A stretch of 64,000 nucleotides of DNA, from positions 62,001-126,000 of the forward strand of contig JAPKHC010000021.1 in the NCBI GenBank assembly GCA_026647215.1, written 5' to 3'. Within the stretch, counting starts at the first letter, position 1, and each line of letters opens with the position of its first letter. The notes beneath the pieces were generated by a model that was not told the origin of the DNA, searched no databases, and worked only from the letters and a program-made list of their open reading frames with translations. The stretch is from F1-120-MAGs118 sp013360535 (lineage in GTDB: Bacteria; Planctomycetota; UBA1135; GCA-002686595). The position numbers were made by a program, and so were the translations under genes. This document shows, piece after piece, positions 56,886 through 64,000 of this stretch.

Positions 56886-57274
56886 GTGAGCGCGCTCCAT
56901 CTTTCGATGACGACGCTTCGGAACGGGTCTTGTTCGGGCATGGGGTAGCCGTGGTAGGCCCCCTCAGCCTCCCACTCTGCCTCGAGTGGGATCCCATTCG
57001 CCGTGACGGCCCACACGTTGAACGGCCAGTCACCCTCGAACCTGTCGGACACCATGCCAAGCTCAAGCCCTCGCCGCAGCAGACTCAACGCTTCCGCGCG
57101 GGTGAAAACGCCCGCGACATCGCAAAGAGACTTCCCAGGACGAGGCCCTGCCGGCGGCGACAATCCGAAATCGCCGGGGTTTCGCTTGTGCTCGGGGTTT
57201 CCCCCATATCGAACACGCCCGACGAGCTCGTGCAGCTCCCGACGCATGGCCACGGCTTGCTCCAAGGAGAGCAT
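56882..57274 (-). CDS. Small conserved partner protein of two-gene module
   Basis: A 130-residue protein from ATG 57274; GTG 57313 would add 13 residues. It starts MLSLEQAVAMRRELHELVGR and carries strikingly conserved-looking motifs VRYGGNPEHKRNPGDFGLSP, PRPGKSLCDVAGVFTRAEA and AYHGYPMPEQDPFRSVVIER. I recall similar short proteins occurring next to ImmA/IrrE-like genes, but cannot name a family. Its stop overlaps the start of the larger gene by 4 nt, so the pair is coupled, with the small protein made first, the usual order for an antitoxin or regulator (inference). GC content is lower than that of the flanks. Confidence 0.6.
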   Translation of the reverse strand: MLSLEQAVAMRRELHELVGRVRYGGNPEHKRNPGDFGLSPPAGPRPGKSLCDVAGVFTRAEALSLLRRGLELGMVSDRFEGDWPFNVWAVTANGIPLEAEWEAEGAYHGYPMPEQDPFRSVVIERWSALT

Positions 57275-57444
57275 CCGTCGCTTTCGGTTGAACCTGTTGG
57301 ATCTAGGCTTCACTTCTCGCAACTCGCCGCGCAGGCGGCGTTGATGGCCGTCCACGAGTGTACCCGTTCCAGTCGCAGGACGGAGTTCGATCGTCCCCGC
57401 GCGTTGGAGCCCGTTCCGTTCCCGTTCTCGTCGCGAGCCGCGGC

Positions 57445-58299
57445 TCAGTGCAGCGCGCCGAGCAGGATCTCGGTGGACTTGAACACCGGGCCTTCGACGC
57501 AGCATTTGACGTTGCCCCAGGAGCCGCGGGGGCCGGAGGGGTTCGTCGGGATCGGGCAGCCGTTGCAGATGCCGACGCCGCAGCCCATCAGGGTTTCGAG
57601 GGAGAGCCAGCAGTCGAGGTGGCGCTCGTCGGCGAAGCGGGCGACGGCTTCGAGCATGCGTTCGGGGCCGCAGGCGAGGAGGCGGACGCGCTCGGGGAGC
57701 TCGTTGGAGCGCTGCAGGGATTCGAGGAGCTGGAGGACGTTGCCTTGGAAGCCGTGGCTGCCGTCGATGGTGGCGGTGCGGACGCGGATGCCGAGGCGCT
57801 CGAAGGCGTCGACGTCGTAGAGGAAACCCTTGTGGGCGGCGCCGAACAGGAACGTGAGGTCGGAGCGCTGGGTGGGCGGCGCGCCGTCCATGCCGGCGAG
57901 GGCTTGCTCGATCGCCATGAAGAACGGGGCGGAGCCGACGCCGCCGCCGAGCATGACCCACGGGGCGCCGCCGCCGGAGAGGGTCGGCCAGCCGTTGCCG
58001 AGGGGACCGAGCGTGCGGAGCTTGGTGCCGGGAGTGGACTGCGCGAGGGCGCTCGTGCCGCGGCCCATGACCTTGACGAGGAACTCGATCGTGTCGCCGT
58101 TCTGGCGGTAGATCGAGAAGGGGCGCGGGATCGCGGGGGAGAGCGCGTCCTCGCGGCGCAGCATGAAGAAGCGGCTCGAGCGGATCGGCGGCAGGCGGAG
58201 CTCGGGGCGCAACGTCAGCAGGACCGCGTCGGCGCCGCAGGGCACGACGGAGACGACTTCGGAGCGGAACGAGCGTGCGTCGGGCGGAGGCGCGGGCAT
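57445..58299 (-). CDS. pyrK: Dihydroorotate dehydrogenase electron transfer subunit
   Basis: A 284-residue protein of the ferredoxin-reductase superfamily. The FAD domain has RPFSIYR (residues 59-65). The NAD domain has WVMLGGGVGSAPFFMAI (114-130). The PyrK-specific 2Fe-2S site is visible as Cys240, Cys245, Cys248 and Cys266/267 (MGCGVGICNGC...KCCVEGPVF). It passes electrons from dihydroorotate oxidation by PyrD to NAD+. pyrD is not adjacent in this window. The length is typical. Confidence 0.92.
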   Translation of the reverse strand: MPAPPPDARSFRSEVVSVVPCGADAVLLTLRPELRLPPIRSSRFFMLRREDALSPAIPRPFSIYRQNGDTIEFLVKVMGRGTSALAQSTPGTKLRTLGPLGNGWPTLSGGGAPWVMLGGGVGSAPFFMAIEQALAGMDGAPPTQRSDLTFLFGAAHKGFLYDVDAFERLGIRVRTATIDGSHGFQGNVLQLLESLQRSNELPERVRLLACGPERMLEAVARFADERHLDCWLSLETLMGCGVGICNGCPIPTNPSGPRGSWGNVKCCVEGPVFKSTEILLGALH

Positions 58300-58623
58300 G
58301 GCGCGGAGAGGATAACGAACGGGGGGAGTGGAGAGAGCAGGCGCGCAAACGGGCGGCGGAACCGCGAGCGCGGGAGCGAGGCGGGGCGCGCGGATTCAGA
58401 GCGTGGGTGAACGGAGAGAATCGAGCAGGCAGGGTGGAGCGACGAGGGGGCGAGCGGAGCGGCGGGCGCGACAGCGCGGCGCGACATGCGGGAGTACGGT
58501 GCCAGAGCAGTTTGTTTCGGCCGTCGAGGCCGGAGCGAAGGCGGAGCCGGAGCGAAGGCTCGAAGGCCAAAAAAACTGCTCAGGCACCGGGGCGCGCGTT
58601 CCTTATCGTGTGGGGTGATAGCG
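58300..58623. other. Divergent intergenic region pyrK-argS
   Basis: A 324-bp purine-rich, GA-heavy stretch with no convincing gene. It holds the long imperfect hairpin at 58497-58589 and a TATCGT -10-like hexamer at 58604-58609, 14 nt before argS. The first ~190 bp show only GA-rich simple sequence and no clear promoter for pyrK. Confidence 0.6.
58497..58589. repeat. Imperfect long hairpin before argS
   Basis: CGGTGCC (58497-58503) pairs with GGCACCG (58583-58589). After an A-A mismatch the stem continues as GAGCAGTTTGTTT against AAAAAAACTGCTC, then GGCC/GGCC, around a ~42-nt interior containing two copies of GGAGCGAAGG. The A7-CTGCTC-GGC core resembles A7-TGCTC-GGC in the 15.9-kb palindrome. 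It sits 34 nt before the argS start codon. Confidence 0.85.
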
Positions 58624-60348
58624 ATGCAGATCTTCTCGGAACCCATCCTGGCGGCGCTGGCGGGCGCGACGGGCGTGCCGGCGAGCGCGCTCAAGCTCGA
58701 GCGGCCGCGCGATCCCAAGCTCGGCGACCTCGCCTTCCCCTGTTTCCTCGTGGCGAAGGAGCGCAAGGCGGCGCCGCCGGCGGTGGCGGCGGAGCTCGCG
58801 AGCGCGCTCTCGGGCAAGCTCCCGGGCATCACGGCGACGGCGGCGGGTCCGTACGTGAACTTCCGCATCGAGCGGGCGCTGCTCGCGCGCGAGATCTGCG
58901 GGTTGGTCGAGCGCGACGGCGCGGCCTACGGCAGCTCGAACGAAGGCGCGGGCAAGACGGTCGTCATCGACTTCAGCTCGCCGAACATCGCCAAGCCCAT
59001 GCACATCGGGCACATCCGCTCGACGATCCTCGGGGCTGCGCTGGTGAGGCTGTGCCGCAAGCTCGGCTACAAGGTCGTCGGCATCAACCACATCGGCGAC
59101 TGGGGCGCGCAGTTCGGCGGCCTCGTGGTCGCGTTGCGGCGCTGGAAGGGCGAGGTCGATCTCGAACGCGACCCGGTGATGGGCCTGCTCGACCTGTACC
59201 AGCGCTCGAAGGCGGCGCTCAAGGACGACGAGGCGTTCCGCGCGGAGGCGGTCGCGGCCTATCAGGAGCTCGAGAGCGGGCGCGAAGGCGAGGTGCGCGA
59301 GCTGTGGCGCTGGGTCACCGAAGTCTCGATGCGCGGCTTCAACGCGACGTATGCGCGGCTCTCGATCTCGCACGAGCTCGTGCGCGGCGAGAGCTGGTAC
59401 GAGCCGCTGCTGGCACCGACCTTGGAGCGCGTGAAAGCCGCGGGAATCACGGAAATTTCGCAAGGTGCGCTGGTCGTGACGCTCGGCGAGCTCGACAAGT
59501 CGCTCAAGGAAACGCCCTGCCTGCTGCAACAGACCAACGGCACGACGCTCTACGCGACGCGCGACCTCGCGGCGCTGTTCTCGCGCTGGGAGGAGTTCGG
59601 GTTCGAGCGCTGCCTGTACGTCGTCGGTGGCGAGCAGAAGCTCCACTTCCGCCAGCTCAAGGGCGTGCTCAAGCGCATGGGTTGCGACTGGGAAGCGCGG
59701 GTCGAGCACATCGACTTCGGCCTGCTGCTCGGGCCCGGCAAGAAGAAGATCGCGAGCCGCAAGCGTGGCGAGGTGCTCGTGCTCGACGACCTGCTCGACG
59801 AGGTCAGCGAAGCCGCGCTCGCGGTGATCGACGCGAAGAATCCGGAGCTCGCGAACAAGCGCAAGGTCGCCGACGAGGTGGGTCTCGGCGCGCTGGTGTT
59901 CAATGACTTGAAGCGCGAGCGCGTGAAAGACGTGATCTTCGACACGGCCGAGATCCTCTCGTTCGAGGGCGACACGGGCCCCTACCTGCAGTACACGCAC
60001 GCGCGCCTCGCCTCGATCCTGCGCAAGGCGGCCGCGACGAACGACGCCGCGCTCGGCGCCCAGCCCGACTGGAGCGTGCTCGAGACCGCCGGCGAGATCC
60101 TCGTCGCGCTCGGCCGCTACGGCGACGTGGTGCGCTCCGCCGCGGCCCGGGCCGAGCCGAGCGAGCTCTCCCAGTACCTGCTGGCGCTCGCCCGCGACGT
60201 CTCGACCTGGGTCAGCTCGTCCGACAACCGCGTGCTCGGCAGCGAAGCGGCCGCGGGCGCGGCCCGGCTCGCCCTGGTCCGCTGCTCCAAGTCCGTTCTG
60301 GGCAACGGTTTGCAACTCCTGGGTGTCGCCGCACCGGAGGAAATGTGA
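58624..60348 (+). CDS. argS: Arginyl-tRNA synthetase
   Basis: A 574-residue class I aminoacyl-tRNA synthetase. The N-terminal Add-1 domain (residues 1-~105) is followed by the catalytic domain with IDFSSPNIAKPMHIGHIRST (HIGH at 127-130), NHIGDWGAQFG, and a KMSK-equivalent loop GPGKKKIASRKRGEVL. The C-terminal anticodon-binding helical bundle includes YLQYTHARLASILRKA. ATG 58624 is chosen because the family's N-terminus begins there; upstream in-frame sequence is the hairpin region. The length is typical. Confidence 0.96.
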   Translation: MQIFSEPILAALAGATGVPASALKLERPRDPKLGDLAFPCFLVAKERKAAPPAVAAELASALSGKLPGITATAAGPYVNFRIERALLAREICGLVERDGAAYGSSNEGAGKTVVIDFSSPNIAKPMHIGHIRSTILGAALVRLCRKLGYKVVGINHIGDWGAQFGGLVVALRRWKGEVDLERDPVMGLLDLYQRSKAALKDDEAFRAEAVAAYQELESGREGEVRELWRWVTEVSMRGFNATYARLSISHELVRGESWYEPLLAPTLERVKAAGITEISQGALVVTLGELDKSLKETPCLLQQTNGTTLYATRDLAALFSRWEEFGFERCLYVVGGEQKLHFRQLKGVLKRMGCDWEARVEHIDFGLLLGPGKKKIASRKRGEVLVLDDLLDEVSEAALAVIDAKNPELANKRKVADEVGLGALVFNDLKRERVKDVIFDTAEILSFEGDTGPYLQYTHARLASILRKAAATNDAALGAQPDWSVLETAGEILVALGRYGDVVRSAAARAEPSELSQYLLALARDVSTWVSSSDNRVLGSEAAAGAARLALVRCSKSVLGNGLQLLGVAAPEEM

Positions 60349-60442
60349 GGCTCCGCCCACACGGCCGCTCTCCCCGCGGCGGGACCGCCCTCGCCCCGAC
60401 CTGTCAACTTTTTCCACCCCCCGCCCGACCTGAGGCCCCACG

Positions 60443-60952
60443 GTGATCGAGCGCTTCATCCGCGATGTTCCCGACTTCCCCAAGCCGGGCATCCTGTTCA
60501 AGGACATCACTCCGCTCCTGCAGGACAGCGCGGCGTTCAGCCAGTGCATCGACCAGCTGATCGCGCTCGTCCCCAGCTCGTCCTACGACGTCGTGTGCGG
60601 CATCGAGTCGCGCGGGTTCCTGTTCGGGGCCCCGCTCGCGCTGCGCACGGGCAAGGGTTTCGTGCCGATCCGCAAGCCGGGCAAGCTCCCCTACAAGTCC
60701 GTCAGCCAGAGCTACGACCTCGAGTACGGCACCGACCGCATCGAGATCCATGTCGACGCGGTCAAGCGCGGCCAGCGGGTGCTCCTCGTCGACGACGTGC
60801 TCGCCACGGGCGGCACGATGGGCGCAGCGGTCAAGCTCATGCGCCAGATCGGCGGCGAGATCGTCGGCACGGCCTTCGTGATCGAGCTGATGTTCCTCAA
60901 CGGCCGCCAGCGCCTGGCGGACGTGCCCGTCCATTCGCTGGTGAAGTACTAG
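60443..60952 (+). CDS. apt: Adenine phosphoribosyltransferase
   Basis: A 169-residue purine-salvage enzyme making AMP from adenine and PRPP. It starts at GTG 60443 with the family's typical MIERFIRDVPDFPKPGILFK. The adenine-binding segment is VVCGIESRGFLFGAPLA, the flexible loop is RKPGKLPYKSVSQSYDLEYG, and the PRPP-binding loop VLLVDDVLATGGT spans residues 113-125. The length and motifs are normal. It lies 9 bp before the sigma factor gene and may be co-transcribed with it. Confidence 0.96.
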   Translation: MIERFIRDVPDFPKPGILFKDITPLLQDSAAFSQCIDQLIALVPSSSYDVVCGIESRGFLFGAPLALRTGKGFVPIRKPGKLPYKSVSQSYDLEYGTDRIEIHVDAVKRGQRVLLVDDVLATGGTMGAAVKLMRQIGGEIVGTAFVIELMFLNGRQRLADVPVHSLVKY

Positions 60953-60961
60953 GGTCCCGCC

Positions 60962-62287
60962 ATGGCCTCCAAGAAGACTCCGGCGAAGCTCGCCGCACCC
61001 GCCGGCACCAAGAAGACCGCCGTGCAGGCCCGTGGCAAGTCGGAGCCCGCGCGCGAGCCCAAGGCCGCGCTGCCCGGCCGCTCCACCGCGGGGAAAGCCG
61101 CCGCCAAGCCCGCGAAGCCGGAACGTGCGCCGCGCGAGCAGGTCGCGAAGTCGAAGAAAACGCCGCAGAAGCCGCTCAAGAACGAGAGCCCCAAGCCGAC
61201 AACGAAGGAAGCCATGGGGAACTCCGTCACAGCGCAGCGTTCGAAGGGCAAGGAAACGAAGGCCACGTCCGCGAAGGCGGCACCGAAGGAGAAGGCCGCC
61301 AAGGGCGCGCCGCCGAAGGTGACGGCCGCGAAGGCGCCCGCGAAGGGCAAGCTCGCGCCGAAGGAGAGCGCGAAGGTCGCTCCCAAGCCGGAGCCGACGC
61401 CGATCGAGGAGGTCGAGACCGTAGTGGCGGCCGAGCAGGCGCCGCGCGTGTCGATCAAGCCGAAGAATCCCGAGCGCCCGACGCTCGAGGAGCTGCGCCA
61501 GATGCCGACCGAGGACATCTGGGCCTACTACCGCAAGGGTGCGCAGGCGCGGCCCAAGGACGAGAAGTACGTCGAGGACATGCGCAACGTCCTGATGGAA
61601 GCGCACCTCCCGCTCGTCAAGCACATCGCGGAGCGCCTGTTGCAGACGCTGCCGAAGTCGATCGAGCTCGGCGACCTCGAGAGCGCCGGCGCCTTTGGCC
61701 TGATGGACGCGATCCGCGGCTTCGATCCCGACCGCGGCATCAAGTTCAAGACCTACTGCACGACGCGCATCCGCGGCTCGATCCTCGACCAGCTGCGCTC
61801 GCAGGACTGGGTGCCGCGCCTCGTGCGCCTCAAGGCGAGCCGCATCGAGAAGACGCTGCGCCAGCTCCAGGGCGAATACGGTCGCGAGCCGACCCACGCC
61901 GAGCTCGCGACGGCGCTGCAGATGGACCACAGCGAGCTCGCGATCGAGCTGACGCAGTCGCGCGCCAAGTCGATGGTGTCGATCAACGAGCGCTACAGCG
62001 ACCACGACGACGACGGCGGCACCGAAAAGATCGAGATCGTCGAGGACGAGAAGGCCTCCGATCCGGTCAACGAGCTCAACCGCCGTGACCTGATGCTCTA
62101 CATCACGAAGTCGCTCAACCACAAGGAGCGCTTCATCATCGAGCAGTACTACGACGTCGGTCACACGATGCGCGAGATCGGCGAGATGCTCGCGCTGACC
62201 GAGTCGCGCGTGTGCCAGATCCACTCGAACGTGATGGCGCGCCTGAAGGGTCTCCTGTCGCCGGATTCCGGCGATCTCGAGGCCTGA
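60962..62287 (+). CDS. FliA/WhiG-type sigma factor with histone-H1-like N-terminal tail
   Basis: A 441-residue protein from ATG 60962. Residues 1 to ~145 are almost entirely Lys, Ala and Pro (for example MASKKTPAKLAAPAGTKKTA and KAAPKEKAAKGAPPKVTAAK), like histone H1 tails. Residues ~172-440 are a complete group 3 sigma-70 factor: region 2 (LPLVKHIAERL, ELGDLESAGAFGLMDAIRGF, FKTYCTTRIRGSILDQLRSQ), region 3 (RIEKTLRQLQGEYGREPTHA) and region 4 (LNHKERFIIEQYYDVGHTMR, EIGEMLALTESRVCQIHSNV). WhiG/FliA factors control flagellar or developmental genes. No flagellar gene is nearby. Confidence 0.9.
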   Translation: MASKKTPAKLAAPAGTKKTAVQARGKSEPAREPKAALPGRSTAGKAAAKPAKPERAPREQVAKSKKTPQKPLKNESPKPTTKEAMGNSVTAQRSKGKETKATSAKAAPKEKAAKGAPPKVTAAKAPAKGKLAPKESAKVAPKPEPTPIEEVETVVAAEQAPRVSIKPKNPERPTLEELRQMPTEDIWAYYRKGAQARPKDEKYVEDMRNVLMEAHLPLVKHIAERLLQTLPKSIELGDLESAGAFGLMDAIRGFDPDRGIKFKTYCTTRIRGSILDQLRSQDWVPRLVRLKASRIEKTLRQLQGEYGREPTHAELATALQMDHSELAIELTQSRAKSMVSINERYSDHDDDGGTEKIEIVEDEKASDPVNELNRRDLMLYITKSLNHKERFIIEQYYDVGHTMREIGEMLALTESRVCQIHSNVMARLKGLLSPDSGDLEA

Positions 62288-62296
62288 CCTCCCGCG

Positions 62297-63049
62297 GTGC
62301 AAGTCCGCGTCCAGCTCCACGAACGCGTCGACTCGACCAGCGAGCGCGCGTTCGCGGCCCTTTCCGCCGGAATCGCGCGGCACGGCGACGTGTTCGTCGC
62401 GCGCGAGCAGACGGCCGGGCGCGGGCGGCGCGGGGCGAGCTGGCACAGCGGGCCCGATGGAGGCCTGTACGTCAGTGTCGTGCTGCTTCCGGGCGCGCCG
62501 GCGTTGCCGCCGGCTGCGTTGTCGATCGCGGCGGGGCTCGCGGCGCTCGAGACGGTGCGGGAGCTCGGGCTCGCGCGAGCGCGGCTCAAGTGGCCGAACG
62601 ATGTCGTCGTCGATCGCGACGGAGGGACGTTCGCGAAGCTCGCGGGTGTGCTCGTCGAGACGCGTGGGCTCGATCCGGCCGCGCCGCACTACGTCGTCGG
62701 GGTCGGGCTCAACGTCGCGCAGACCGAGTTTCCCGCGGAATTGACAGCATCGCGCGCCGTGACGAGCCTGCGGCTCGAAGGCAGTGCGGCGACGCTCGAA
62801 AGCGCGCAAGAGCGGTTGATCGGGCGGCTGGCGCACTGGCTCGAGCGCGACAGGCTCACGACGGACGCGCTCGCGGGCCCGTTCCTCGACGCGGCGCGAC
62901 TGCGCGACGCGGAAGTCGAGGTCGAGACCGAGACGACGCTGCGTGGGCGTGTGCTCGGCCTCTCGCTCGAGCGTGGCCTCGAGCTCGCGCTCGCCGGTCG
63001 CCGCGCCTCGATCGCGCTCGAGCACTTGCGCCAGGTCCGTCCGCTCTGA
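62297..63049 (+). CDS. birA: Biotin--[acetyl-CoA-carboxylase] ligase
   Basis: A 250-residue enzyme that joins biotin to the carrier domain of acetyl-CoA carboxylase via biotinyl-AMP. It starts at GTG 62297, 10 nt after the sigma gene. The ATP/biotin loop GRGRRG is at residues 41-46 in QTAGRGRRGASWHS; LKWPNDVVVDRDGGTFAKLA and AGVLVETRGL follow as expected. It lacks the N-terminal DNA-binding domain of E. coli BirA, so it is a pure ligase and not a repressor. Confidence 0.92.
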   Translation: MQVRVQLHERVDSTSERAFAALSAGIARHGDVFVAREQTAGRGRRGASWHSGPDGGLYVSVVLLPGAPALPPAALSIAAGLAALETVRELGLARARLKWPNDVVVDRDGGTFAKLAGVLVETRGLDPAAPHYVVGVGLNVAQTEFPAELTASRAVTSLRLEGSAATLESAQERLIGRLAHWLERDRLTTDALAGPFLDAARLRDAEVEVETETTLRGRVLGLSLERGLELALAGRRASIALEHLRQVRPL

Positions 63050-63075
63050 GTTCCTGCAGTGTGAGCGTCGCTCGC

Positions 63076-63081
63076 TAGACT
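63076..63081 (+). promoter_or_regulatory. -10-like element TAGACT
   Basis: TAGACT, preceded by GC, 31 nt before ATG 63113. It is one of the recurring hexamers near start codons. The -35 is weak. Confidence 0.35.
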
Positions 63082-63112
63082 GCGCGGCCCACATGGCCAT
63101 GGAAGGACTCCG

Positions 63113-63829
63113 ATGACGCGCGCCGACGGCAGGCAACCCCACGAACTTCGTCCGGTCACGTTCCAGCGCGGCTTCAGCAAGCACGCGCCCGGTTCGGTGC
63201 TCGCGAGCTACGGCGACACGCGCGTGCTGTGCACCGCGATGTACACCGATGGCGTGCCGCCGTTCCTGCAGGGGCGCGGCCAAGGCTGGCTGACGGCCGA
63301 ATACTCGATGCTCCCGAGCGCCACGAAGGACCGCAAGTCGCGCGACAAGCCCGGCAAGGTCGACGGTCGCTCGGTCGAGATCCAGCGCCTGATCGGCCGC
63401 TCGCTGCGCGGCGTCGTCGACATGACGAAGCTCACCGAACGCACCGTGTGGATCGACTGCGACGTGCTGCAGGCCGACGGCGGCACTCGCACCGCGTCGA
63501 TCACGGGCGCATGGGTCGCGCTGTACGACCTGTTCAAGCACATGGAGCAGAAGCGTGTCCTGCGCGGCTGGCCGCTGACCTCGCAGCTCGGCGCCGTTTC
63601 CGTCGGCGTCGTCGCGAATGAAGTGCTCGTCGACCTCGCCTACGCCGAAGACAGCAAGGCCGGCACCGACATGAACCTCGTCATGACCGGCGAGGGGCAG
63701 TTCATCGAAGTGCAAGGCTCCGCGGAAGGCGCGCCGTTCTCGCGTGAGCATCTCGACTCGATGCTGCAGTCGGGCGCGGCGGCCATCTCGACGCTCTTCA
63801 AGCTGCAACGCGACGCGCTCGGTATCTGA
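63113..63829 (+). CDS. rph: Ribonuclease PH
   Basis: A 238-residue phosphorolytic 3'-5' exoribonuclease that trims tRNA 3' ends. It has the family motifs RADGRQPHELRPVTFQRGFS, GSVLASYGDTRVLCTAMYTD, GWLTAEYSMLPSATKDRKSR, GRSVEIQRLIGRSLRGVVDM and the phosphate/catalytic segment GGTRTASITGAWVALYD, plus DMNLVMTGEGQFIEVQGSAE. It is complete and of normal length. GGAAGG lies upstream of ATG 63113. Confidence 0.96.
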   Translation: MTRADGRQPHELRPVTFQRGFSKHAPGSVLASYGDTRVLCTAMYTDGVPPFLQGRGQGWLTAEYSMLPSATKDRKSRDKPGKVDGRSVEIQRLIGRSLRGVVDMTKLTERTVWIDCDVLQADGGTRTASITGAWVALYDLFKHMEQKRVLRGWPLTSQLGAVSVGVVANEVLVDLAYAEDSKAGTDMNLVMTGEGQFIEVQGSAEGAPFSREHLDSMLQSGAAAISTLFKLQRDALGI

Positions 63830-63898
63830 AACAACAGCACACAGGGAGACGGAGCGAGAGAGCGGAGGGCGGAGGCGAGGAAGCCGGGGAGACCAGAG

Positions 63899-64000
63899 AT
63901 GATGAAGTGGGTGCGCACATCGATGGCTCTGGTGGCGGCCATCGTGTTGACGGCGGCAAGCGGAGAGGCGTGGCAGCTGGGGAGCGAGGTGGGGCTCGCG
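63899..64000 (+). CDS. Start of an exported protein, right-truncated
   Basis: ATG 63899 (or 63902) has GGGGAG 8 nt upstream. The 34 visible codons begin MMKWVRTSMALVAAIVLTAA, a signal peptide, then SGEAWQLGSEVG. The gene runs off the window, so its identity cannot be stated. The preceding 69 bp are purine-rich and non-coding. Confidence 0.6.
   Translation, partial: MMKWVRTSMALVAAIVLTAASGEAWQLGSEVGLA

Noticed and set aside
60404..63808. An 1,134-codon minus-strand frame
   Set aside because: It is antisense to apt, the sigma factor, birA and rph, all confidently identified; composition is Arg/Leu/Ala shadow.

Overview
The window is GC-rich (around 70% by eye) bacterial chromosome with densely packed genes on both strands. 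It looks like a member of the Planctomycetota. The evidence is a 1,237-residue DUF1080 / dehydrogenase-propeller / cytochrome c fusion, paired ECF sigma factor and serine/threonine kinase-TPR genes, many secreted TPR, HEAT and FG-GAP proteins, a YciB homologue, and two secreted proteins sharing a Cys-containing 141-residue C-terminal domain. The phylum is inferred from gene families; no rRNA is present. I saw no CRISPR array, transposase, integrase or phage gene.

Layout. 1-3.1 kb: left-truncated NtrC-like response regulator (frameshifted, key motifs degenerate), THUMP-like methyltransferase, tRNA-Val(UAC). 3.2-10.4 kb: UDP-glucose dehydrogenase, ECF sigma factor with a coupled secreted TPR protein, a second secreted TPR protein, XdhC-like protein, DUF4139-like secreted protein. 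10.5-14.7 kb: large fusion lipoprotein coupled to a DUF523 protein. 14.7-25.2 kb (minus strand): beta-helix protein, a 225-bp near-perfect palindrome, methyltransferase, flippase-like membrane protein, HEAT-vWA protein, three tandem FG-GAP lipoproteins, glycosyltransferase 2. 25.2-34.9 kb: MutY, YciB, a membrane-TPR protein, a Tat-exported TIM-barrel protein, a coiled-coil membrane protein, a surface repeat protein, an ECF sigma factor. 35-42.5 kb: kinase-TPR gene split by a frameshift, four-gene ABC exporter cluster, methyltransferase. 42.5-45.3 kb: DUF1992 protein, a roughly 200-nt intergenic block that folds into a multibranched structure, a coupled secreted protein and metalloprotease. 45.3-51.3 kb: RND efflux operon ending in a PadR regulator. 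51.4-55.6 kb: small lipoprotein, TMTC-like membrane protein with TPRs, secreted hydrolase. 55.6-57.3 kb: a lower-GC two-gene module of unknown function. 57.4-64 kb: housekeeping genes (pyrK, argS, apt, birA, rph) and a FliA/WhiG-type sigma factor with a histone-H1-like basic tail.

Many neighbouring genes overlap by 4 nt (ATGA, GTGA or TTGA), implying translational coupling: ECF sigma/TPR, fusion/DUF523, the three FG-GAP lipoproteins, the ABC cluster, secreted protein/metalloprotease, and adaptor/TolC-like/PadR. Several genes have a TA(G/T)NNT -10-like hexamer 8-31 nt before the start codon, so some transcripts are probably nearly leaderless.

The most unusual elements are the 225-bp palindrome at 15.9 kb, the related hairpin before argS, the structured RNA candidate at 43.0 kb, the sigma factor with a chromatin-like tail, and the 55.6-57.3 kb module whose large protein ends in an ImmA/IrrE-like domain that appears to have lost its HExxH.
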